Source: Macrostomum hystrix (taxonomy: Eukaryota; Platyhelminthes; Macrostomidae). Taken from it: 64,000 nt of DNA. The stretch is taken from contig CATNEN010000034.1 in NCBI GenBank assembly GCA_950097015.1, positions 3,621,001-3,685,000 of the forward strand, given 5' to 3'. The translations under genes and the position numbers were made by a program. Of the stretch, positions 25,867 to 36,109 are shown piece by piece. Position 1 is the first letter of the stretch, and each line of letters opens with the position of its first letter. The notes below the pieces were generated by a model that saw only the letters and a list, made by a program, of their open reading frames with translations, had not been told where the DNA came from and made no database searches.

Positions 25867-26819
25867 AGTCTTCGAGCAAAATGAAGAAAGCTTTAGTGCT
25901 TCCGTTATTCTGAATCCTGCTCTGGTAATCATTGATCTTCTTATCCAGTTTGTCAGCTCTTTGATATTTTCCGAGAATTAATGTTGAAAAAGACACTTGC
26001 GCTTGCAGGCCTGCCGGGTACTACTTTCAGTAGTGTAATGCAATCAGGTTTTTTGCATTTCGCAATATTTACTTTCAATAAATCTTCGCTGTTCCACTAT
26101 TCCATCTTTGTGATTCGCCAATGGGAACTAAAAGCAATTTCGAAGTTCCAAAAGTTATGCCGTGCAATTAAATACTCAATGAAGTGTGCGTAAAGTTCTG
26201 CTGCATTTTTGCACCATCACATTTAACAATTTCAGTTCCTTTCTTTTAATTGCTCTTTCATATCCATAGAAATTGGGCTAGAGACATTTTTGCTCTGCCA
26301 TTATAGCCAAACACCTGCGTATTTTTGGCCATCTTCCTGAATCTACACACGTTTGCCGCTCACAATGTCGTTGTCCTACTAGGGACAGAAAGCAGAATCA
26401 TGTCTTTTTATTAGTTGGAACAGGATATGCTAATAAACTGGACCTGTTTACAAGTTGAAACGTGTTCCGACACTTATCAACTAGTTTTTAGAATTTTTTG
26501 ATGAGGAAAATTATAACCAACGAGTTTTCTCTGTGTGCGTTTCTTAACCTACCTATGAGATTAACCTGCAAATTCTAATTGGCTGACGTCAAGGTCAGGG
26601 TCACGTGCTTGGGTTGCGGTTCGTTAATGCAGGGTTTCCAGCTGTGTCTAGAAATAGAAACATCAGAAAACATTTAATAAGAGCTGCTCCCATGTTAACT
26701 GATGTACCCTCCCTCAAAGAAAGTGTCGTAGTTTCTTGCAAGAATTGCATGTTGCATGTAGATGACTTTTAGTGAAAACCAGATCCTGATTGAAGTTTTT
26801 GGAAGCACCATGACTAGAG
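25867..26819. other. Spacer without recognised gene
   Basis: Moderately AT-rich, non-repetitive sequence with short open frames only (the longest about 70 codons at 25981-26193, without any recognised motif). An AATAAA lies near 26080. Confidence 0.5.
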
Positions 26820-27335
26820 TTTGGCCACAACCCTAGACTCCATCGACAACCCTTGACACCAACGACAACCCTTGACACCATCGACAACCCTAGACACCAT
26901 CGACAACCCTAGACACCATCGACAACCCTAGACACCATCGACAACCCTAGACTCCATCGACAACCCTTGACACCAACGACAACCCTAGACTCCATCGACA
27001 ACCCTAGACACCATCGACAACCCTAGACACCATCGACAACCCTAGACACCATCGACAACCCTTGACACCAACGACAACCCTAGACTCCATCGACAACCCT
27101 TGACACCAACGACAACCCTTGACACCATCGACAACCCTTGACACCAACGACAACCCTTGACACCAACGACAACCCTAGACTCCATCGACAACCCTTGACA
27201 CCAACGACAACCCTTGACACCATCGACAACCCTTGACACCAACGACAACCCTTGACACCATCGACAACCCTTGACACCAACGACAACCCTAGACACAATC
27301 GACAACCCTAGACACCAACGACAACCCTAGACACC
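26820..27335. repeat. 19-bp minisatellite
   Basis: About 27 units of ACAACCCTAGACACCATCG, with TT/TA and CCAACG/CCATCG variants intermixed. It passes directly into a related 26-bp array at about 27336. Confidence 0.95.
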
Positions 27336-27815
27336 ATCGATGGGCCACAACCCTAGACCCCATCAATGGGCCACAAACCTAGACCCCATCAATGGGCCAC
27401 AAACCTAGACCCCATCAATGGGCCACAAACCTAGACCCCATCAATGGGCCACAACCCTAGACCCCATCAATGGGCCACAACCCTAGACCCCATCAATAGG
27501 CCACAACCCTAGACCCCATCAATAGGCCACAACCCTAGACCCCATTAATGGGCCACAACCCTAGACCCCATCAATAGGCCACAACCCTAGACCCCATCAA
27601 TGGGCCACAACCCTAGACCCCATCAATAGGCCACAACCCTAGACCCCATCAATGGGCCACAAACCTAGACCCCATCAATGGGCCACAACCCTAGACCCCA
27701 CCAATGGGCCACAACCCTAGACCACATCAATGGGCCACAACCCTAGACCCCATCAATGGGCCACAACCCTAGACCCCATCAATGGGCCACAACCCTAGAC
27801 CCCATCAATGGGCCA
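27336..27815. repeat. 26-bp minisatellite derived from the 19-bp unit
   Basis: About 18 units of 26 bp. The ACAACCCTAGACCCCATC core is shared with the preceding 19-bp unit and followed by AATGGGCC or AATAGGCC. The changeover unit near 27335 reads ACACCATCGATGGGCC, bridging the two forms. Confidence 0.95.
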
Positions 27816-27848
27816 TCAATGGATAGGTAAATATTTTGCCACCGCCAT

Positions 27849-28220
27849 GGGGGTCGGTGGCAGAGCGGTTTTCGCGTTTGCCTCTCGCATCACGGTCCCT
27901 AAGTTCGATTCCGCGGCGAGGCCACATTTATTTGGGGCGCAGCCGCGGAGAGAAGGCGTGAAGGGTACTTGTCGTGCAATTTACGCCCTTGAGGGCCAAC
28001 CTCCAAGGTACAGTGAGAGTGTACACTGCCTGACGATGAGAAAGTCAGGGCAGATGTACACACCTGTGAGAGCGTATGCCTGCGTACAGTATCTGTGTGC
28101 GTGTACTCAGGAGTCAGCGAAATGGGCAGAATTGCCTCCTCGCTGGCTGCGGGTCTAGTGTCACCAAATGATGTGCCATTGCCCGCAGCCCTCCTGCAAT
28201 TATTATTATTTATTATTATT
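27849..28220 (+). mobile_element. tRNA-derived SINE (family A) with target-site duplications
   Basis: A 372-bp element whose head has RNA polymerase III promoter boxes: A box TGGCAGAGCGG near 27857 and B box GTTCGATTC near 27903. It ends in an ATT-rich tail (ATTATTATTTATTATTATT). Perfect 11-bp flanking duplications GCCACCGCCAT lie at 27838-27848 and 28221-28231, the mark of target-primed retroposition. Related copies lie at 48180, 50680 and 59427. The head resembles a Ser/Leu-type tRNA, but no functional tRNA fold is claimed. Confidence 0.93.
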
Positions 28221-28441
28221 GCCACCGCCATATTTTGTGATCTTCACCGAGGCTCTAACCTACGAAAATGATGTACAGTGCTTTACAGCTGTGCTGCAGC
28301 AATTTCTCTCAATTTCTCAAGAGAAGCTGTGCGTATTCACGCAGCTGACACAATAACATCACGCGTATCGAGGTAATCAGGTGGGGCTGAATTGGCATCG
28401 AGTCTAGATCCAGATCTACGCGTGAGTATATCGAGATTTGA

Positions 28442-28448
28442 AGTGCAC

Positions 28449-28485
<37 letters not shown>

Positions 28486-28486
28486 G
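28442..28486. repeat. CTGC tetranucleotide microsatellite
   Basis: About ten copies of CTGC in tandem, ending in CCTGGAG. Confidence 0.95.
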
Positions 28487-30185
28487 AGATAGAATGTGAA
28501 CAAGTACAGCTATGGAAGGCAAATTAGTCAGGGAGTGGGACTTAGCGGTAATTTTTTTGCATTAATTAGTAATTTTATTAGACAGAAATGACATTTCCAG
28601 TCCAAAGTCGAATATGCCGATGAGCTGAGAAACCCCGCTCAGAAACCCTCAACTGAAGTGAGGGCCGCGGCGCTTCCTTAATTAGCTCGATTTTTTAGAT
28701 ATAAAAGATGGCTCCCCTCCCGTTTCGCCCTCAATCTGCAGTCTTCAGTCGTTGGGTTCACCCGTTCGCAAAACTGTTGGACTCGCAGCGGACACGAAGC
28801 TTGAGACAGGAAGCTGAGCACGGGACGGGTTAGCGGAGGGAAGGGATTGAATTGAGAAGCTGCGAGAACTATTGCTGGGAGGATTATAGTCAAAAGCAAA
28901 ACGGAAGCCAGAAAATAGAAGCGGGATGTTTGGAGTCAGCCAACTCATCTTGCAGCTGCTGAGTTCAATTCCCTGATAGCTGAGCATCATAATATATACT
29001 AATGCGAGCAATATAGAATGCATAAAGATTGATACGTGTTGAGGTTTATGCCATGTAGTTGCATCCACCATTCTAGGTAGGAATGGATTTTATAAATGGG
29101 TGAGTGGATCTATGGAAATATTTTATGGACTGATGGAAAGATATAATGGATTGTTGGATGACTAGATGGATTAATAGGAATATTAATGAATTGGTGAATA
29201 CATTTATGAATGGATTGATGGATTTGTGGATGAGTTTGATGGATTGGTGGACTAGTTTGATGGATTGGTGGATGGGTTTGATGGATTGGTGGATGAGTTT
29301 GATGGACTTGTGAATGGGTCTGATGGAATATTACTCGTAATTGAAATGAACACTGAGTTAGACGGATGGCTGCACATGAATGGTGTAAAAATGCAATCCG
29401 AATGTCTTACACTTAGACGCGGCTCCTTATCTAATCTGCTTAGTGACTAGACAAGCAGCTACAGAAGCTCCGTTTGCGATTAATTAATCAATCGAAGGGA
29501 CGCTTGCTGCGTCAGTCAAACATCAATTTCATCTACTGCCCCAGGCTAAGCAGAACTAGAACAGCCCTACAGAGTCCAGTTATCTCGCCGGCAATGACTG
29601 AATTTCAGTCGCCCCGTCGCATCGGCACTCTGATTCAGCGCCGATAGATTCGTTAATTGAGCAGAAAAATAAGCAGAGCAGAGCACACTGGATGCCGACA
29701 CATTGTACTCGTCAGTGGCGGGCGAGCAGACTGTGATCAACTTCTTACAGGGACACAGATGAGAAATAAATTGTTTGTGACACGGGGCCTAGAATTTTTC
29801 TAACATCAGTGCAATGCCAGTACTGTTTTTATACTGCTTATACTATTAGTATTATTTATGTAATTTAATTTCATAATATTGTAAATATCTATTCCCAAAC
29901 CAAGGTAAAGTCTATGAAGATGTGTTTGCTTGGTCGGTTTCAGATCTAAAAATTTCAGTTAAGACGCTTCTAAGGTTTCTAGGCAGCGACTGGTTTCGGT
30001 TATAAAGTAATGAAACTCTGAAATGTATGCGAATTTATATAGTGTGCAGTTCAATATGCTAGACTTACTCGTAGCTATCAGGCTAGAATTAGAGATAAAA
30101 AAGAAGAAGATTTCATTGCCAAAAGATAAAAAATACGAATAATATCATTTTCGAAGTGTAAAGTTCAGATAGAGCAGAACTCAGA
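28487..30185. other. Spacer without recognised gene; weak GATGGATT repeats
   Basis: No exon was recognised. Between about 29090 and 29330 loose repeats of GATGGATTGGTGGATGAGTT occur with a period near 22 bp. A GATATAAAAG sequence near 28695 looks TATA-like, but no gene follows it on the plus strand in a credible way. Confidence 0.5.
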
Positions 30186-30189
30186 TTGC

Positions 30190-31125
30190 CTGAAGTCTAG
30201 GAGAAACAGCCCTCATATCACCTGAAGATTTCTGTAGAAAGAGACCTCAGTTTACCAGAATATTTCTGTAGAAACACACCTCAGTTTACCTGAATATTTC
30301 TGTAGAAACACACCTCAGTTTACCTGAAGATTTCTGTAGAAACACACCTCAGTTTACCTGAAGATTTCTGTAGAAAGAGACCTCAGTTTACCTGAATATT
30401 TCTGTAGAAACACACCTCAGTTTACCTGAAGATTTCTGTAGAAACACACCTCAGTTTGCCTGAAGATTTCTGTAGAAACACACCTCAGTTTACCTGAATA
30501 TTTCTGTAGAAACACACCTCAGTTTACCTGAAGATTTCTGTAGAAACACATCTCAGTTTACCTGAATATTTCTGTAGAAACACACCTCAGGTTACCTGAA
30601 GATTTCTGTAGAAACACACCTCAGTTTACCTGAAGATTTCTGTAGAAAGAGACTTCAGTTTACCTGAAGATTTCTGAAGAAACACACCTCAGGTTACCTG
30701 AAGATTTCTGTAGAAACACACCTCAGGTTACCTGAAGATTTCTGAAGAAACACACCTCAGTTTACCTGAATATTTCTGTAGAAAGAGACCTCAGTTTACC
30801 TGAAGATTTCTGTAGAAACACACCTCAGTTTACCTGAATATTTCTGTAGAAAGAGACCTCAGTTTACCTGAATATTTCTGTAGAAAAACACCTCAGTTTA
30901 CCTGAAGATTTCTGTAGAAACACACCTCAGTTTACCTGAAGATTTCTGAAGAAACACACCTCAGTTTACCTGAAGATTTCTGTAGAAACACACCTCAGGT
31001 TACCTGAAGATTTCTGAAGAAACACACCTCAGTTTACCTGAAGATTTCTGTAGAAACACACCTCAGGTTACCTGAAGATTTCTGTAGAAACACACCTCAG
31101 GTTACCTGAAGATTTCTGTTCAAAA
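30190..31125. repeat. 34-bp minisatellite
   Basis: About 27 units of 34 bp containing CCTCAGTTTACCTGAAGATT followed by TCTGTAGAAACACA. Variants GAATATT, AGAGAC and GGTTACC are intermixed. It lies downstream of the minus-strand gene ending at 31248. Confidence 0.96.
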
Positions 31126-31247
31126 AGACCCCAGAAACGAAGGAAAATAGCAGTAAATTACTCGTAGTTTAGAATATTTGCAAGAATTTTCGTGCGCAGT
31201 CGCGCTCAGCCAACTGAAGTCCAGTACATATTGCAAAGTTTTCTCAT

Positions 31248-32286
31248 TCAATCCCTGTGTAATGTGGCACTCGCGGCCGCGGTCTCCTCAATCGCCACAG
31301 CCGTAGAGGCGTCCTCCGCAGCCAACGACTGATTCTGACAGTCCGCGGTGACGGACTCCGCAGTCGGCGGTTCCAGCTCCGCCTCGACGATGGCTTCGCA
31401 GATCTCGGCGTACTTGCCGAACGACAGAAACCCGGCGATCACCATGCCCTCCAGGGTCTTCATCTCCTTCTTGGCGTCCGTGGACAGTTCGGAGGGGATC
31501 GGCTTGAAGCCGAAGCGCTGCTGCTGCTTGGAGTGGGAAGTGCCGGCGGCGTGACTGCGGCAATGCTGGCGCCTGATCTGCGGCTACGGCATGAGAGCGT
31601 GAGGGTGAGATGGTGAGTGTAAGGGTGAGAGTGAGAGTGAGAGCGGGAGAGTGAGAGCGGGAGAGTGAGAGCGGGAGAGTGGGAGCGGGAGAGTGAGAGC
31701 GGGAGAGTGGGAGCGGGAGAGTGAGAGCGGGAGAGTGAGAGCGGGAGAGTGGGAGCGGGAGAGTGAGAGCGGGAGAGTGGGAGCGGGAGAGTGAGAGCGG
31801 GAGAGTGAGAGCGGGAGAGTGAGAGCGGGAGAGTGAGAGCGGGAGAGTGAGAGCGGGAGAGTGAGAGCGGGAGAGTGAGAGCGGGAGAGTGGGAGCGGGA
31901 GAGTGAGAGCGGGAGAGTGAGAGCGGGAGAGTGAGAGCGGGAGAGTGAGAGCGGGAGAGTGAGAGCGGGAGAGTGAGAGCGGATACTCGAATATCAGAGT
32001 ATTACGAGCTAGATTAGAGCTAAATAATATTACTGCTCACTTTTGAGAACGATTGCTGCTGCTGTTGCTGCTGTTGCTGCTTTCTTTGACTGTTCGAGCC
32101 GATGCCGACGGAAGCTGATGCCGATGCCGACGCCGACGAAGATGGTGCCGCATCGCTCGAGCCTCCACTGGCGCCGAGCCTGTCAGAAAGCTGCGGCAGC
32201 TCGTTGCTGTTCTTGTTGCTGCTGCTGCTGCTGCCGCTGCCGCTGTCTTGGGAGATGCACCGCAGAACCAGCCCCATGCCTTTCAT
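31248..32286 (-). CDS. Uncharacterised two-exon protein with poly-Ser and poly-Gln
   Basis: Exon 1 is 32286-32041 and exon 2 is 31577-31248. A donor AAAA|GTGAGC and an acceptor ending GTAGCCGCAG join in phase 0 to give 191 residues. The start MKGMGLVLRCISQDS is followed by Ser runs and an alternating Ser/Ala stretch, then nine Gln. Exon 2 encodes RRQHCRSHAAGTSHSK, then a more ordered segment with RFGFKPIPSELSTDAKKEMK and MVIAGFLSFGKYAEICEAI, then a Glu/Ala-rich tail. I do not recognise the family. Consistent splice phase and GC-rich coding-like composition support it; the low complexity argues for caution, and upstream exons are possible. The intron is mostly a 14-bp minisatellite. Confidence 0.5.
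31610..31982. repeat. 14-bp GA-rich minisatellite
   Basis: About 26 units of GTGAGAGCGGGAGA with a GTGGGAG variant. It fills most of the intron of the minus-strand gene at 31248-32286. Confidence 0.95.
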
Positions 32287-32289
32287 TGG

Positions 32290-32994
32290 CCAATAATGGA
32301 TAAATAGGCTCAATTGGTCAGTGCAGTTGGCAAATGTTAATCGTAAATAAAAAATTAGGGATGCAATTTTTCGGCTAATCTGTTTTCCATAGACTGTGCT
32401 ACCCGGTGCATCAGATGCGAAACAAGCAATTCAACAGAAAGAATTTTTAGAAGCTTCCGCTTTCATTCTTAATTCTCTCAATATCCTCTCATAGATTGAA
32501 GCTGTCTCCAGCAACTGGCGACGGATCAGGAGGGGATTATCGAGGCACGAAATCACTTCCTAATATTATATCTGCGAGCAGCAGAGCGGATTAGGCTGGG
32601 CATTGAAAAGCGCATAGGATGCGGGCAGCCTCTCTATGCGTTAATCTCAGGGCAATCGGTTTAATCTGCGCCTTCATCAACCCGGCATAGGGGCATAGTG
32701 ATGATTCTGTCAACTCCCCACCTGAGGAACAAGAGTAAATGATCATTTTGGGACATGTTTGGAAATTAACATAACAAATGATGACAGAATTTTTTAAGGT
32801 TGCTTTTTGAGTTTTCTCCACTGGTGTTTGTAAATAATTAAGAACTTAAACGAACCTTAGCTGAAGATTCCTTAAACAAGGAATGAAAATCCTAGACGAT
32901 AGCAGCATAGTTCAAGCAAAAAATTGAAATTCTTTTAGAGTAATTAAATTTGCCAGCTATTATCAAAATTTGCGTCCTCCAGTGGCTAAATTGA
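32290..32994. other. Spacer without recognised gene
   Basis: Possible 5' region of the minus-strand gene ending at 32286. No promoter motif was identified and no other coding signal seen. Confidence 0.5.
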
Positions 32995-34165
32995 GCTGGA
33001 CCGCATCATTGCAGCCACAAGAGAAACTGGACCGCATCATTGCAGCCACAAGAGTAACTGGACCGCATCATAGCAGCCACAAAAGAAACTGGACCGCATC
33101 ATTGCAGCCACAAGAGTAACTGTACCGCATCATTGCAGCCACAAGAGTAACTGGACCGCATCATTGCAGCCACAAGAGAAACTGGACCGCATCATTGCAG
33201 CCACAAGAGTAACTGGACCGCATCATAGCAGCCACAAAAGAAACTGGACCGCATCATTGCAGCCACAAGAGTAACTGTACCGCATCATTGCAGCCACAAG
33301 AGTAACTGGACCGCATCATTGCAGCCACAAGAGTAACTGGACCGCATCATTGCAGCCACAAGAGAAACTGTACCGCATCATTGCAGCCACAAGAGAAACT
33401 GTACCGCATCATAGCAGCCACAAAAGAAACTGGACCGCATCATTGCAGCCACAAGAGAAACTGGACCGCATCATTGCAGCCACAAGAGAAACTGGACCGC
33501 ATCATTGCAGCCACAAGAGAAACTGTACCGCATCATTGCAGCCACAAGAGAAACTGTACCGCATCATAGCAGCCACAAAAGAAACTGGACCGCATCATTG
33601 CAGCCACAAGAGAAACTGGACCGCATCATTGCAGCCACAAGAGAAACTGGACCGCATCATTGCAGCCACAAGAGAAACTGGACCGCATCATTGCAGCCAC
33701 AAGAGTAACTGGACCGCATCATTGCAGCCACAAGAGTAACTGGACCGCATCATTGCAGCCACAAGAGTAACTGGACCGCATCATTGCAGCCACTAGAGTA
33801 ACTGGACCGCATCATTGCAGCCACAAGAGTAACTGGACCGCATCATTGCAGCCACAAGAGAAACTGGACCGCATCATTGCAGCCACAAGAGTAACTGGAC
33901 CGCATCATTGCAGCCACTAGAGTACCTGGACCGCATCATTGCAGCCACAAGAGTAACTGGACCGCATCATTGCAGCCACAAGAGAAACTGGACCGCATCA
34001 TTGCAGCCTCATTAAAGAAACTGGACCGCATCGTTGCAGCCTCACTAAAGAAACTGGACCGCATCGTTGCAGCCTCACTAAAGAAACTGGACCGCATCAT
34101 TGCAGCCTCCTTAAGAAACTGGACCGCATCATTGCAGCCTCCTTAAGAAACTGGACCGCATCACT
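32995..34165. repeat. 31-bp minisatellite
   Basis: About 37 units of 31 bp containing CTGGACCGCATCATTGCAGC followed by CACAAGAGAAA. Variants (GTAACTG, ATAGCAG, TGTACCG) recur in the same order over several units near 33,060 and 33,210, indicating duplicated multi-unit blocks. The right edge (33990-34165) carries a CTCACTAAAG form. Confidence 0.96.
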
Positions 34166-34599
34166 GTCGTAGCTCATCACTTGAAAAGTTCTTTTCGTAT
34201 CTTAGATACAACGATCTTACGTTTTTTGAATTGCTCTCTGAGCTTATTTGAGCAATACTAACATAACATTAATAAGACAAGCTTACCAATGGGCATATTA
34301 CTGTCGCAGTAATTAGACAATTATAGAATGTTTTATTGATAATTCAAAAATAAACAGTAGTCGCTTTGCTTTTTCTATTCGAATGCGTCTAGGTATATCA
34401 TGCAGATCTGTATTGCACACTGCAAGTCTTTATAAGGAGCTGGGATGCGCTAATCTTAGCGAATCCGGGGCACTGCCAGCTATCTGCCAGAGCCAATAAC
34501 ACCATAGCTAATATATTTCGTTACCTACGAGTTTCCTACACTACTCACAAGAAGCTGGATGGAATATCGCCAATATTTAAACTTAAGCTATTGTCGGAT
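34166..34599. other. Spacer between arrays
   Basis: Non-repetitive AT-rich sequence. No gene or element recognised. Confidence 0.5.
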
Positions 34600-35540
34600 G
34601 TAATCGGAGTGACAATAAATATATTCGACTGTTCGAATTTGCTAATTACGACCTATAGTGACTATAAATAGATTCGAATCTTCTAAGTTCCTAATAGAAG
34701 TTACTATAAATAGATTCTGCTGTTTTAATTTCCTAATTGTAGTGACTATAAATATAATAGATTCTGCTGTTTTAATTTCCTAATTGTAGTGACTATAAAT
34801 AGATTCTGCTGTTTTAATTTTCTAATTGTAGTGACTATAAATAGATTCTGCTGTTTTAATTTCCTAATTGTAGTGACTATAAATAGATTCTGCTGTTTTA
34901 ATTTCCTAATTGTAGTGACTATAAATAGATTCTGCCGTTTTAATTTCCTAATTGTAGTGACTATAAATAGATTCTGCTGTTTTAATTTCCTAATTGTAGT
35001 GACTATAAATAGATTCTGCCGTTTTAATTTCCTAATTGTAGTGACTATAAATAGATTCTGCCGTTTTAATTTCCTAATTGTAGTGACTATAAATAGATTC
35101 TGCCGTTTTAATTTCCTAATTGTAGTGACTATAAATAGATTCTGCCGTTTTAATTTCCTAATTGTAGTGACTATAAATAGATTCTGCCGTTTTAATTTCC
35201 TAATTGTAGTGACTATAAATAGATTCTGCCGTTTTAATTTCCTAATTGTAGTGACTATAAATAGATTCTGCTGTTTTAATTTCCTAATTATTGTGACTTT
35301 AAATATATCAGTATATCTTAATAAATCTTAAATATATAGATTCGAACAGTCGAATCTATAGATTCGACTGTTCGAATTTCCTAATTATAGTGACTATAAA
35401 TAGATTCGATTGCTATCATTTCCTAATTGTAGTGACTATAAATAGATTCGACTCTTCTAATATCCTAATAGGAATGACTATAAATAGATACGACTGTTCG
35501 AATTTCCTAATTGTAGTGACAATAAATAGATTCTGCTGTT
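34600..35540. repeat. 42-bp minisatellite
   Basis: About 20 units of 42 bp with CTAATTGTAGTGACTATAAA followed by TAGATTCTGCTGTTTTAATTTC. The outer units (before 34700 and after 35340) carry GATTCGACTGTTCGAATTTC instead, probably the ancestral form. The 14-codon open frame (TINRFCCFNFLIVV) is an artefact of unit length. Confidence 0.95.
35340..35377. repeat. Perfect 38-bp palindrome without spacer
   Basis: The left half ATTCGAACAGTCGAATCTA is followed immediately by its exact reverse complement. It sits where the 42-bp array changes variant; each half matches the GATTCGACTGTTCGAAT part of a unit, so two units meet head to head. Confidence 0.97.
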
Positions 35541-36109
35541 CGAATTAAACAATGAAGAAACAGCAATCAGTAGAGCAGTAACCCAGTGAAAGTTTACATC
35601 ACACATTTTCTTGTGCATTCTAAGCATTAGACAATTATATAGTATTCTAGACTTTGAATTAAATCTATACGACTGTATATTTTGAATTACAAAAAAAATC
35701 ATGCAGATTACAGTGATTAGGTTAACGCAAGCTTTAGAAAAATCGAAACACTAAATAATTTTCTAACGGTAGAAGTATCAGAGTCGAACAATTGAGTTGA
35801 AGGCGAGAGGCGCGCACAGGTTAGGAAACATCACAAGCTCGGGCGGGGGGGCCGGCACACACCTATTGCTGTTTTGCTGTCTTTCGGTACAAAGAAAACT
35901 GGCTATGAACTATCACAGTTGCTAAAGAACACGGACAGACACAAAGCATGGATGGGAGTGGTAAATAAAGTGCATTAGTTAAAAAAACGAAAACTCAATT
36001 CAAAGCACATAAAATCTGACATAAAAAACACAGATTACAAATGTTTTTTGTCATACTCAAGTGCCTGTAGAAATCCTTTCTTACAGTAATGTTTGAGGAT
36101 TGAGAATTG
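35541..36109. other. Spacer between arrays
   Basis: No exon or element was recognised. A short GC-rich patch (GGGCGGGGGGGCCGGC near 35840) interrupts otherwise AT-rich sequence. Confidence 0.5.

Noticed and set aside
25317-25932. Repeat proteins of 157-202 residues on both strands
   Set aside because: 24-bp array open in three frames; no gene signals.
28690-28770. TATA-type core promoter
   Set aside because: TATAAAAG and a nearby TCAGTC exist, but no credible gene starts downstream.
28745-29071. 108-codon minus-strand frame
   Set aside because: No recognised motif, spliced partner or coding-like composition.
34789-35331. 180-residue frame with Cys/Phe repeats
   Set aside because: 42-bp array; frame preserved only because 42 is divisible by three.
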